Source: Actinidia chinensis
Lineage: Eukaryota > Streptophyta > Magnoliopsida > Ericales > Actinidiaceae
DNA: 22,500 nucleotides
Assembly: GCA_009663005.1 (NCBI GenBank)
Contig: CM018891.1
Location: forward strand, 2,185,465-2,207,964
Direction: 5' to 3'
How positions within the stretch are numbered: the stretch's first letter is position 1; each line of letters opens with the position of its first letter. Below, in pieces: positions 11,597 to 19,790 of this stretch. The notes below the pieces were generated by a model. It was not told the origin of the DNA and ran no database searches. It worked only from the letters and a program-made list of their open reading frames with translations. The position numbers and the translations under genes were made by a program.

Positions 11597-12255
11597 GCAA
11601 TCCAGAGAGGTGTCCTTTAGATAGCATGGGCTGTTGGTGGACGTAGGGTTTAGTACCCCACATAATAAGTACATTTTACAAATGTACCACACATCCACAT
11701 GGCTTTTTTCAGGGGTCCCCCCTTATGTTTTTATGCGATTTTATCTCTTCTCCTTGTATTCTTTGGGTTCCCTTTGAGTCCTTCTCTATCCCTCACATTA
11801 TTTTTCAATCTTCGATATTTCATCAAATTCATCAACAATAAAAACAAACTGGGACTAAGATAGAATTTTTTGATCCACTTTAAGGGACAAAATTGCCTCT
11901 AAAGTCCAATTTTCTCGTCAACTCAATTGAATTCGAGAAAGATGAATTTAAAATTAATAGCAGGATAAATCTCTAGTGGACTTGAGCGTAGTTTAACCTT
12001 CATTATTGTGCAGCCCATTAGATTTTGGTTAAATTAGAATTTAAAAATCTAACGGTATTCATCCAAATTTTAAATAGGACCAAATTGAAACAAATTAAAA
12101 AATTAAGGATCGAAATCAAGCCAATTTTAAAGTGTAGGAGAACCAAATTGACACGTAAGACAAACTACAAGAAACCTACCCTTGAGATTCTGGGTAACAG
12201 TTTCTTGAACAAATCAGGGTAGAAATGCAAAACCATGTAATAGTGTGATATTATG
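11597..12255. other. intergenic, no gene recognised
   Basis: Contains a perfect palindrome GTACATTT-TAC-AAATGTAC at 11669-11687. The frame at 12025-12222 (Lys/Thr-rich) has no family signature. Confidence 0.55.
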
Positions 12256-12590
12256 ATTTCTGGGTTAATTACACTGGGCATCCTGTAATTTCATAAATTT
12301 CACATTTAACCCTTCATATTTTTATTTTGAAAGGATAAAAGTGCATTTAACCAGCAAACAAATACTAATACAAAGCCAAGTTGAGAGTCCCTTCACATTT
12401 CAAATAGCAACAATCAACCTCTTGTAGTTGGCATGTGAATATGTCTCATTAAAATTGCCTCATTACCACCTTAGACTTTAACCAAAATCATACTTTGGTC
12501 CCTGCACTTTCAACAAAACCAACTTTTTGCCCAACTAAATTTATTATGTTTTTGGTAAAATGTCATGTATGGACACATGCCAATTTCCGA
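12256..12590. repeat. dispersed plant repeat remnants
   Basis: GGGTTAATTACACTGGGCAT followed by CCTGTAATTTC, and further on TTTGGTCCCTGCACTTTCAA, are phrases seen at the ends of very common plant non-autonomous elements. No matching opposite end is seen, so these are fragments. Confidence 0.4.
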
Positions 12591-12725
12591 AAAGTTTGTT
12601 AAAGCTAGACTGTAACATTGCAATTGGACTTAAAGTACAGAAGACTGACTTAAACAATTAAAATTAAAATTAAAAGTTCAAATGAGATTTTAATAAAAGT
12701 GCAAAACCGTTTAGCTTGACCCTCA

Positions 12726-12790
12726 AAGATAGTTCATCTGGTAAAACCCATGGCTTATCAAGGGGTCGAGTCCCCTTAGGCCTACTAAAA
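12726..12790 (+). mobile_element. tRNA-derived SINE-like fragment
   Basis: ATAGTTCATCTGG (A-box-like, about 12729-12741) and GGGGTCGAGTCCCC (B box, 12762-12775). The latter forms a four-to-five-base T-arm stem. No acceptor stem, so not a working tRNA. Confidence 0.45.
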
Positions 12791-13154
12791 AATTATTTGA
12801 CCATTAATTTTCAAGATTCTAAATTAGTCTCTTTCAGGCCCGATTGAGTTTAGCTGAGACACTAAATTATCAAAAAAAAGTGTAACGATCCCAATTTTTA
12901 AAGAGTTTTAAACCCATTTGTTTTAGTCTAATTTTTTACATGATTTTTTTTTTTTTTACATACTTGAGTTACTAGGTAGGGCTCCTTTTACAAATTTAAA
13001 AAAAAATGGAAACTTAAATAGAGAGATTTTATTATTGACTGGACCACAAGGATACAGGAGGAAGAGAGTAGTAACCCTATCTTTTGGCACTTGCCTGTAC
13101 AGTTCTATAAGCTACCAACCGAATACGATATAAAGTCTCACAAGTTGTGGCTAT
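12791..13154. other. distal upstream region of the bHLH gene
   Basis: AT-rich with T/A homopolymers around 12945-12957 and 13000-13006. No clear element seen. Confidence 0.5.
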
Positions 13155-13195
13155 GAGAGAGAGAGAGAGCATATATATATATATATAATATATAT

Positions 13196-13226
<31 letters not shown>

Positions 13227-13585
13227 GGCAGTGATGATTTCTGTTCAGAGAGAGCTTTGTTAAAAGCCTTGGGATCGAAGGCAGGGTTGTGAATCATGGC
13301 GTAGGGGAACTATAATCATCTCCCTGTAATTGCAGAGAGTGCAAAAAAGCACACTTCAGACGAGAGAGAGAGAGAGAGAGATGATATTGATCTTATATTA
13401 TCAAGGTGCAAAAAGGTTTGACTGGAAAAGATAAACAAAAAAAAAAAAGTTAAAGAGAGGGGGGGATGATTCAAGCTGTATTTCTTTCTTTTCAAGGCTG
13501 CCGTTGAAAGAGTAAAGAGCAAACTATGAAAAGTGGCTAAAAGCAAAGGAAAGTATGTGGGTGTCACCTGAACTACTGTTTCTTT

Positions 13586-13618
<33 letters not shown>

Positions 13619-13719
13619 CCTGGATCTACCTTTGCTAGTTTAATTCTCATCATCTTGGGATTTTCAAGCCCCTTTTTTTTCAAAAAGAAAAGAAAAATTA
13701 TATATTCATCTCTCTCATT
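13155..13719 (+). promoter_or_regulatory. proximal promoter and probable 5' UTR of the bHLH gene
   Basis: This stretch holds a (GA)n run at 13155-13169, an (AT)n tract at 13171-13226 interrupted by two TAATA steps, a (GA)10 run at 13362-13381 and a (GA)14 run at 13589-13616. GA/CT-rich leaders are common in plant genes and can bind GAGA-binding (BBR/BPC) proteins. The AT tract could supply the TATA function, but no single TATA box or transcription start can be picked. If transcription starts near 13230-13250, the leader contains short upstream ORFs, for example ATG at 13380 ending after 17 codons. Promoter role is inferred from position. Confidence 0.5.
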
Positions 13720-13868
13720 ATGGACTCTGCAAATCTCCATCATCATCATCATCATCATCTCCTTCAGCTCCAAGATCAGCTCCTTGTTGGTTCTTCTCCT
13801 TTAGCTACACCCCCTTCTTGCTATGGACTTGGAAACACTCATGCTTGGACTACTCCAAACTCCTTTCT
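13720..13868 (+). CDS. bHLH gene, coding exon 1
   Basis: Encodes residues 1-49 plus two bases of codon 50 (CT, completed to CTG by exon 2). It begins MDSANL, followed by seven histidines from a (CAT)7 run, then a Gln/Leu-rich stretch and the segment SCYGLGNTHAW. The donor is CT/GTAAGC. The (CAT)7 run is a coding microsatellite, so histidine number may vary between alleles. No other ATG lies in frame between the upstream TAG and this start. Confidence 0.85.
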
Positions 13869-15816
13869 GTAAGCTCTCTCTCTCTCAACTATCTACTATG
13901 TGCTTCTTGCTTTGGTTTTTGGATTTATTAATAGAAATGATATCTTTGGCTACTTGCAATAACATTAGGATTCATCTTTAGAACTTTGAATCTCTCTCCT
14001 TTTTATTCTGCCTTTGAACTAGTATCTGCTTGTTTTTGAAATCTCATTATTGTTGGTTTTGAAATTTTTTCTTCAATTAAGTTTATCTAAAAGATAATCC
14101 TAGGTATTTGCTATTGTGTTCGTCTAGGGTTTTCATTTATATTTATTTTATTTTTACTCATCTCCACCAAGCTAGGGATTTTAATTTAACTCATGTTTTT
14201 GCAGGAACCCTAGTAACTTCATCCCAAATGGAAATGGAGTGATCACAAACGCAAGGGATCATTCGAGGCTGCAAAATGACTTTCTTGCCCCTAACTCCCT
14301 CAACAATTCCATGAACCTTCAAGACTTGGGGTTTCATTCTCCCCATGACATGCACCTTGCAAGAATCAATGGGGAGCTCTCAGACTCCTACCAAAAATTC
14401 ACCGAAATGCTACCACCGCACACAAACTACATGAAGAACGAGGAGAGAGATTTGAGCAACATGAGTGAGAAGCTCTTGCTTAGAAACTTCTCTCTCGGAA
14501 ATTCTCAAGCCAAAGGAATTCAATTCCCAGCTGGGACACCAAGCAGAGGAAACTTCAGCCAGATTTTTCCAACTATAAATATTTCCGAATTGAATCAATC
14601 ATCTCCCGCGATTTCAAGCTCCTTGGATCTCTTCACTACTTCAGCTGATCATAGGTTTTCTGGGTGTTTAAGCGAGGCTGCTTCGAGCGATAATCTTGGG
14701 TTTTATTACGGTCTTGATCATATGCAGCAATCAAGTCTAAATAAAGTGGGTATTCATTCTCTTCTTGATCTTTCTCTTTCCATTTTATCTTCTTGGAGCA
14801 ACTTGGTACTAATTAAATTCACACCAGCATGTTAGCAACTTGGTACTAATTAAATTCACACCAGCATGTTACGGTCCCAGAATTCAAAATTAATAGTTCA
14901 AATTTAGTTAGTTATATAAGATTCATACGCTTAAGTGAATCTAAATCATTTATTTTGAATTATAAAAATTTTTCTATGTCCAAATTCTGGAACAAAGGAT
15001 TCTTAATCACAACAGTTTGAAGTTGAGTTATGCCAATATTTATAATAATTTTTTCATTTGTTTCAGAGAGTTTAAATTCAAATTAATGCTGCTGAATATA
15101 CATATATCCAAGAATCATACAAATGACTATCCATGAACACTGCTACTTTAATTACTAGTATATCTTTAATTTTGGAATTTTTAAATTTGAAGGCATTAAC
15201 AATTTAACACAAATGCAGTCTATTTATCAAAATGTTTTGTGTGTGTGTCGATTTTCATCTATTTGTAATATATTCTAATATTAAAAGACAACATTTCACG
15301 ATACAAATTTGAAGTCAATTCACAATTTTTTATGTCAAAAATATCATTTCACAAAATTTAAGTTTTTAACTGTGTTAGTAAACGCATCATGGTAACTGCG
15401 GTAGGTTATATCACACAATGAGTGCATTCACAGCTGGTTGGAAGAGAAAGAAAAGAAAAGATACAACCCTTTTCATTTTGCTTTTTTCTCAAGAAAAAAA
15501 TAGTAAATAAATAATTATCTCCTTTGTTTTTTTGGAGTGCAAGTAGTAGTTTCAGCTTTATACATTATATGCGCTTTATATTTTTCAGAAATTCAGCCTT
15601 CTTTTTTCTGAAAAAAAAAAAGAAAAGAAATTGGTGGGTTACTCCACAATCATTCAGCTGAACTTTCCTCTTTTTTGGTAAATTTGAAGATATCACCATT
15701 TGGAAACAGCTTCAGTAGTGGAGTTACAGAAGCTAAGAGAGCTATGGAGCCAAAGGTGCATCAATCAGCTCAAAAGAAGTCACGCGTCGCTTGCCCACCC
15801 ATTAAGGTCAGCATGG

Positions 15817-15854
<38 letters not shown>

Positions 15855-15855
15855 C

Positions 15856-15887
<32 letters not shown>

Positions 15888-18323
15888 GTATGTATATATA
15901 TAAACAGAAAAATCGTACAGAATATTATATTCGGTTTAGCTGTTAATTTCATAATTTTAACATAAATTATGAAAAATGTTTTTGAAAAATAATTTTGAAA
16001 GACAAACCAAATAAGATTGTTCCAAACTTAGGTCTTGGATTGTTTTAATGTGAAACGCCCGTCAATATGATTATTATTTAAAACAGGACACTGTTAAATC
16101 ATATTCCATTCAAAAAAATTGGAAGAATGTCATTTTCCATCCACGATCTTGTGAGGCGCCATTTCTTCAAGTTTATATTTTCCCATGATTTTTTCTTTTT
16201 TCATTCCTTTTTATTTTAAAAGTATGATTGTTGTATCGAACCAGGTAAGAAAAGAGAAATTAGGAGATAGAATTGCAGCTCTTCAGCAGTTGGTCGCTCC
16301 TTTTGGCAAGGTATAGAGTGCTTTTACATCTCATATCGACAGTTTGGACTAAGTTTATATTCTGATTTCGGATTAAAATAACATAGTATTTTCGAGACCG
16401 TAATTTAAACTATGGTTGTAGCCTTTTTCATGTTTTTTATAACTCTTTTTTGATGCCCGTTCAGGATACATTTTTTTGTCTCACTTTATTAGAAAAATTA
16501 AGATTTTTTAGCTAACCAAGCAGGGCATAATCCAAACATTTCACTTCAGAGGGCATTATTCTTTTCCAATTCTCCATTAGAAGTATTTTAAAATGTTTTC
16601 GTATAATTAATTCATGACTGTAATTTTGCATGTGGGGTTGGGAGAATATTGCAGACAGACACTGCATCGGTACTCATGGAGGCTATTGGTTATATCAAAT
16701 TCCTTCAGAACCAGGTCGAGGTATTCCACATTTCCCAATAAACATTCCTCTCGTGTTTTGATCTCTCTTACCTTACAGTGTTTGCCCATACAACTAAAGT
16801 AAATATGGTAGAAGTTAAATATTTTTGTCACATTTGCATCACTCCTAAATATTTCTATAAACATGGCCTAAAATTACGGTATTTATGAGGGTACGTATCT
16901 GTATTAGTTGTGGGGTTAATATGTTCATGAATCGAACGATATTTACAAGGAATTTTCAAATTAATAGAAACCTGGGTGAATATTATCCAATAGATAGAAA
17001 AATAATTTTCCATTTTTTTGGAATTTTACCTATACTAGTACTAGGGGGCTTAGATTCTTCATTTAGGAATCGAGACCTAGGCTCCGTTTGGTACTAACTG
17101 TTCGACTGGCTTTTTTTTAGTTTATAAGCAAAAAAGTCAAAAAGAATTGATTTTTTTGTTTTTACTTTTTTATTTATTTTTATCTAAAGTAAAGACATAA
17201 AAACAAAAAAAACAAAAAATCTTAATTTTTTGATAGCAAACTTAAAAAAAGTTGTCTTTTAAGCATTACCAAACGGAACCCTAGTCTTCAAGCTTTGACT
17301 GTCTTTTGTCTTTGAAAAATGAAGCAACTACTATATTCACTCTTTATTACGTACTATCCTAATCTTTAGCCTTGAGCATTTTTTAGGCATGGAAGTTTAA
17401 GTGCTAAGATCTATCATTTTTTGTGTTGGATCAGTTCATACGAGATTTTGACTCAACTTTAAATAGGTTAATTGTTTGTGAACTGTGAGATTGATTCTTA
17501 GATTAGTCGATATTGTGAGACAGATACCAGGGATTTCAAAATTCATGTATATTGTTGTTTTTTCATATTTTATCATTTATATTGTAGAAGTACTCATAGG
17601 GTATCTTCAGTCTCAAGTTTAAGCTACAATGTTTCCTGTCCCCTACAATAAGAAGAAAAAAAACATTACTTTGCTAATTATTACTCTATTTACTTGAATA
17701 ATTATAATTTATACACATTTGCAATGATCTTCGATTCGTATTATAATTTTGATTATTGAGCTTTTAATTGTCTTTTAGCAGACGCTTAGCATTCCTTACA
17801 TGAAGGCATCACGCAATAACCGAACCAGTAGAACCATTCGAGGGGTACGCAAACGAATCTCTCTTATTTTTAGTTTCACACTACACATGCATATGTTCCA
17901 TTAAAGATTGAGCATCTCTGTCGTCTTATTTCAATGCACTCAAAGCTAGCTACATGATTTTTAATGTCTCAAAACACACAATAATATCAAAACATGCATG
18001 ATCGTACGATTAATAATACATTGAAAATGAAGGACGACCAATTTTGGAGACTAATAACCCCATGTCCTAAATGGTCCTCCTTAGAAATGTTGCATCGTGT
18101 GATCGATAATTGGAAAAAATAACAAAATATCCCAAGCTAATTAAGTTCTTAACAATTGTATAAGCTTAATTAGCATATATTCTAATGATATCAGGGTCCA
18201 ACAGAAGATGGAACTGAAGACCCAAAGCGAGATCTTAGAAGCCATGGGCTGTGCCTCATGCCCTTATCATGCTTGTCATATGTTACCGATGGAGGGGGAG
18301 GCATTTGGCCACCCGTGGCCTAA
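13720..18323 (+). CDS. bHLH transcription factor, bHLH103/110/112/114/123-type group (7 coding exons, 376 aa)
   Basis: Predicted nuclear transcription factor. Coding exons: 13720-13868, 14205-14745, 15690-15806, 16245-16310, 16655-16720, 17782-17844, 18195-18323. All introns are GT-AG and the joined frame is open. The start is the first ATG after an in-frame TAG at 13636. Residues 7-13 are seven histidines. Residues 14-258 are Ser/Asn-rich and probably mostly disordered. KKSR (259-262) leads into a bHLH: KVRKEKLGDR (269-278), helix 1 to about 289, loop around GKTDTAS, helix 2 ASVLMEAIGYIKFLQNQVE to 313. A C-terminal block DLRSHGLCLMPLS (347-359) is the group's hallmark, usually DLRSRGLCLVP. 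The basic region has Ile268 where E-box-binding bHLHs have the contact Glu, and Ala264 at the usual His position, as is typical of this group. Family membership is recognised from motifs. Which Arabidopsis member is the ortholog, and what it regulates, cannot be told here. Confidence 0.93.
14205..14745 (+). CDS. bHLH gene, coding exon 2 (N-terminal regulatory region)
   Basis: Encodes residues 50-230. The acceptor TTTTTGCAG/G restores the frame opened by exon 1. The region is rich in Ser, Asn, Leu and Gln with no catalytic signature. Recognisable family-like segments are SYQKFTEML, NMSEKLLLRN, SRGNFSQIFPTINISELNQS and YGLDHMQQSS. The donor AAA/GTGGGT is weaker than consensus, but phase-0 joining of Asn-Lys to Ile-Ser-Pro-Phe in exon 3 agrees with my recollection of relatives. 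If intron 2 were retained, the frame would run to a TAG at 14833-14835 and lose the whole bHLH. Confidence 0.88.
14797..14870 (+). repeat. perfect 37-bp tandem duplication in intron 2
   Basis: Two identical adjacent copies, 14797-14833 and 14834-14870, each beginning AGCAACTTGGTACTAATTAA. They start 51 bp after the exon 2 donor. Perfect identity in a non-coding tract suggests a recent replication-slippage event. Confidence 0.95.
15690..15806 (+). CDS. bHLH gene, coding exon 3 (basic-region lead-in)
   Basis: Encodes residues 231-269, starting ISPFGNSF and containing SGVTEAKR, EPK and the basic run QKKSR, and ending ACPPIK. The acceptor is TTTGAAG/ATA and the donor AAG/GTCAGC, both phase 0. 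The acceptor has only a modest pyrimidine tract. The exon carries the poorly conserved side of the basic region. A (TA)n tract starts 13 bp into the following intron. Confidence 0.88.
15820..15902. repeat. (TA)n microsatellite with internal inverted repeat, intron 3
   Basis: 83 bp of TA repeats interrupted by CATACATA on the left and TATGTATG on the right, so the tract can fold on itself. It begins 13 bp after the exon 3 donor. Open frames across it in either direction are only low-complexity Tyr-Ile translation, not genes. Confidence 0.95.
16245..16310 (+). CDS. bHLH gene, coding exon 4 (basic region and helix 1)
   Basis: Exactly 22 codons, residues 270-291: VRKEKLGDRIAALQQLVAPF followed by GK. 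The acceptor is ACCAG/GTA and the donor AAG/GTATAG, both phase 0. This is the most diagnostic piece of the gene, because RKEKLGDRIAALQQLV.PFGK is nearly invariant in this plant bHLH group. It holds helix 1 and the start of the loop. Confidence 0.95.
16655..16720 (+). CDS. bHLH gene, coding exon 5 (loop and helix 2)
   Basis: Exactly 22 codons, residues 292-313: TDTASVLMEAIGYIKFLQNQ followed by VE. The acceptor is ATTGCAG/ACA and the donor GAG/GTATTC, both phase 0. A second AG lies 4 bp downstream, but using it would remove four bases and break the frame, so the first is chosen. Helix 2 provides the dimerisation face. Confidence 0.95.
17078..17284. mobile_element. hAT-like MITE in intron 5
   Basis: The left end GGCTCCGTTTGGTA and the right end TACCAAACGGAACCC are inverted copies about 200 bp apart, flanked by CTAG-like bases. 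The CCGTTTGG terminal motif with AT-rich filling is common in plant non-autonomous hAT-type elements. It has no coding capacity. A clean target duplication is not visible, so the exact boundaries are uncertain. Confidence 0.6.
17782..17844 (+). CDS. bHLH gene, coding exon 6 (end of helix 2, linker)
   Basis: Encodes residues 314-334, TLSIPYMKASRNNRTSRTIR followed by G. The motif LS.PYMK after helix 2 is typical of the group. The acceptor is a tandem TAGCAG. Using the second AG gives Glu-Thr across the junction; using the first would insert one Gln. The donor is GGG/GTACGC, phase 0. Confidence 0.9.
18195..18323 (+). CDS. bHLH gene, terminal coding exon 7
   Basis: Encodes residues 335-376 and the TAA at 18321-18323. 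The acceptor is ATATCAG/GGT. Sequence order: an acidic stretch GPTEDGTEDPKR, the hallmark DLRSHGLCLMPLS, then CLSYVTDGGGGIWPPVA and stop. Relatives I remember carry Arg rather than His after DLRS and a few more residues after WPP, so this tail looks slightly shortened. That comparison is from memory and should be checked. Confidence 0.92.
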   Translation, partial: GPTEDGTEDPKRDLRSHGLCLMPLSCLSYVTDGGGGIWPPVA

Positions 18324-18620
18324 TCTCAATTAGCGCGGCCACTTGAATGTGTATGTTCAATGCCTATTATGTAACTCAAATTAGGGTAACAAAAAGCAAT
18401 ATTGCTGAATCTTGTTAACACAGCCTGTGTTGACTAGGGTCATGAGAGAATTAGTTCATCTCAATTCCTTGCTTCGATGGAGCAAACTTGGTCATCCTGT
18501 AAAAGCAAAATCCCAGGATGGACCAAGTTTGATCCATTTAGGATTCATGCATGTATGATCAATTCTGTGGTTAAGGAACATCTTTTTTATCAGTATTTAT
18601 GATTCTATAAACAATGGATT
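18324..18620 (+). other. probable 3' UTR of the bHLH gene
   Basis: Directly after the TAA, the sequence has no open coding potential and holds a strong hairpin at 18477-18537. No perfect AATAAA is seen. An AT-rich stretch with ATAAACAATG near 18608-18616 is a possible near-upstream polyadenylation signal. The 3' end is therefore approximate. Confidence 0.4.
18477..18537 (+). repeat. long stem-loop in the 3' UTR region
   Basis: Arm 18477-18499 (ATGGAGCAAACTTGG...) pairs with arm 18514-18537 around a 14-nt loop. The 23/24-bp stem has one mismatch and one bulged base. It lies about 150 bp after the stop codon. It could be a small foldback insertion, an RNA stability element or a miRNA-like precursor. 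Only the base pairing is seen directly. Confidence 0.8.
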
Positions 18621-18689
18621 TATCAATATGTATTAGCAAAATTTCTCTTTTGGACAATCATTTAGAGTTTACTCAAGAGTTTTGAAATA

Positions 18690-18978
18690 GGGGACAACTC
18701 CTCTCCAGTTTTCAATCTGTACTAGACCGTTGAGTCAAGCCCCACACTTGATCCCATTTTAATGACCTAAGCCTTTCACATTTTTGGGTTTGACGAATAA
18801 TCCCTCTATGCAAAAAATTAGATCAGTTTTGTATAAACAAAATTGATGATTATACTTAAAATTATATAAAAAAATATAACCATCTAGTTTTTGATATAAA
18901 ACTAATTGTAACGTGTGGTTAATGGGTTGTATTAGACAGTATAGTCTAGATTGAAAACTGGAGAGAGGAGCCGTCCCT
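18690..18978. mobile_element. MITE-like foldback element downstream of the bHLH gene
   Basis: The left arm 18691-18727 (GGGACAACTCCTCTCCAG, then TTTTCAATCT...AGAC) is inverted in the right arm 18944-18977, with small indels. The arms are about 35 bp and the middle is AT-rich and non-coding. No exact target duplication is seen at the ends. Non-autonomous DNA element is the likeliest reading; the superfamily is not assigned. Confidence 0.65.
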
Positions 18979-19368
18979 TTAATATTATGATGATAGTTCC
19001 AAAAAACGCCTCTTTAACATAAATTTTTATTAAATTTTAAATGCGCTGAAAAATATAAAAAATATGAGTTCTTATTGTATAATTTTCTCGATGTGATGTT
19101 CATTCATAATTTTGAGGAGATATAGAACAAGAAATATTGAAAAATTTTAATTATTCTTTTAATAATTTTCTAAGGCCCCTAGTATTGTGAGCATGGACTA
19201 TCAATTATTATTGATCAGGCCTAAACTCCTGTTGTATACATTGGGCTGAATATTAAAGAGGCCCATCAGGCCCTAAACGCCGTCCTTCAAATAGTAGGCT
19301 TAAATATTAAGAAGGCCCGTCTTTCCCGACCTTGTGATTAAGACTTTAAAGGTTCTCCCAGCAGTCGG
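18979..19368. other. intergenic, repeat-like
   Basis: Two related phrases, GGGCTGAATATTAAAGAGGC (about 19243) and TAGGCTTAAATATTAAGAAG (about 19294), suggest a degenerate duplication. No coding sequence. Confidence 0.4.
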
Positions 19369-19457
19369 CAGTGTTTTGAAAATCCGATCGTTTAATGAAT
19401 TGAGAAACTTCTCCGAGCAGTGTTTTGAAAATTCGACCGTTTAATGAATTGAGAAAA
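19369..19457. repeat. 49-bp tandem duplication, second copy partial
   Basis: The copy at 19369-19417 begins CAGTGTTTTGAAAATCCGAT and is followed at 19418 by a copy that matches for about 40 bases with two substitutions. The downstream sequence (ATCGGATCAAACCGGAATCG, about 19488) resembles common plant dispersed repeats rich in GGTT/AACC. Confidence 0.85.
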
Positions 19458-19709
19458 TAATTAGGTGGATGGATCATTAGTTTAACCATCGGATCAAACC
19501 GGAATCGAACCGTGAAATTATGATTATGTCATTGATAAATTTAAAAGTACAAATATAAGATATTTTTATTTAGCATTATATCAACCACCCTAATATTAAA
19601 AAGTTGAAAATGCATCCAAGAAAAGTTGAAAAAATATATAAAATAAAGTTGTAAAAGCTAAAAAAGAATTAGAAAAAGTCATAATATATATTATAATGTA
19701 CAACAAAGA

Positions 19710-19790
19710 TGTGTAGGCTAGCTGAGATGGATCGAAGTGCAATGTACACAGGGTCTCAAGTTCAACTTCTTCCCAGCACAAATCGTGTTT
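19710..19790 (+). mobile_element. possible SINE fragment
   Basis: AGGCTAGCTGAGATGG (A-box-like) and GGTCTCAAGTTCAACTTC (B-box-like) are about 37 bp apart. Weak; the 71-codon minus-strand frame over 19596-19811 is not supported as a gene. Confidence 0.3.

Noticed and set aside
12726..12790. Possible tRNA gene (good T-arm-like GGGGTCGAGTCCCC)
   Set aside because: No acceptor stem or anticodon stem can be formed; better explained as a SINE-like remnant.
13316..13773. Minus-strand open frames opposite the bHLH leader (13316-13567, 13573-13773)
   Set aside because: They are Ser/Leu-rich readings of (GA)n runs and of the (CAT)7 codons of exon 1 in reverse; no family motifs.
15675..15965. Open frames rich in alternating Tyr-Ile over the (TA)n tract, on both strands
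   Set aside because: They are translations of a microsatellite in intron 3; only 15690-15806 on the plus strand is coding.
16655..16662. Alternative acceptor ACAG four bases into exon 5
   Set aside because: It would shift the frame and remove the conserved TD of the bHLH loop.
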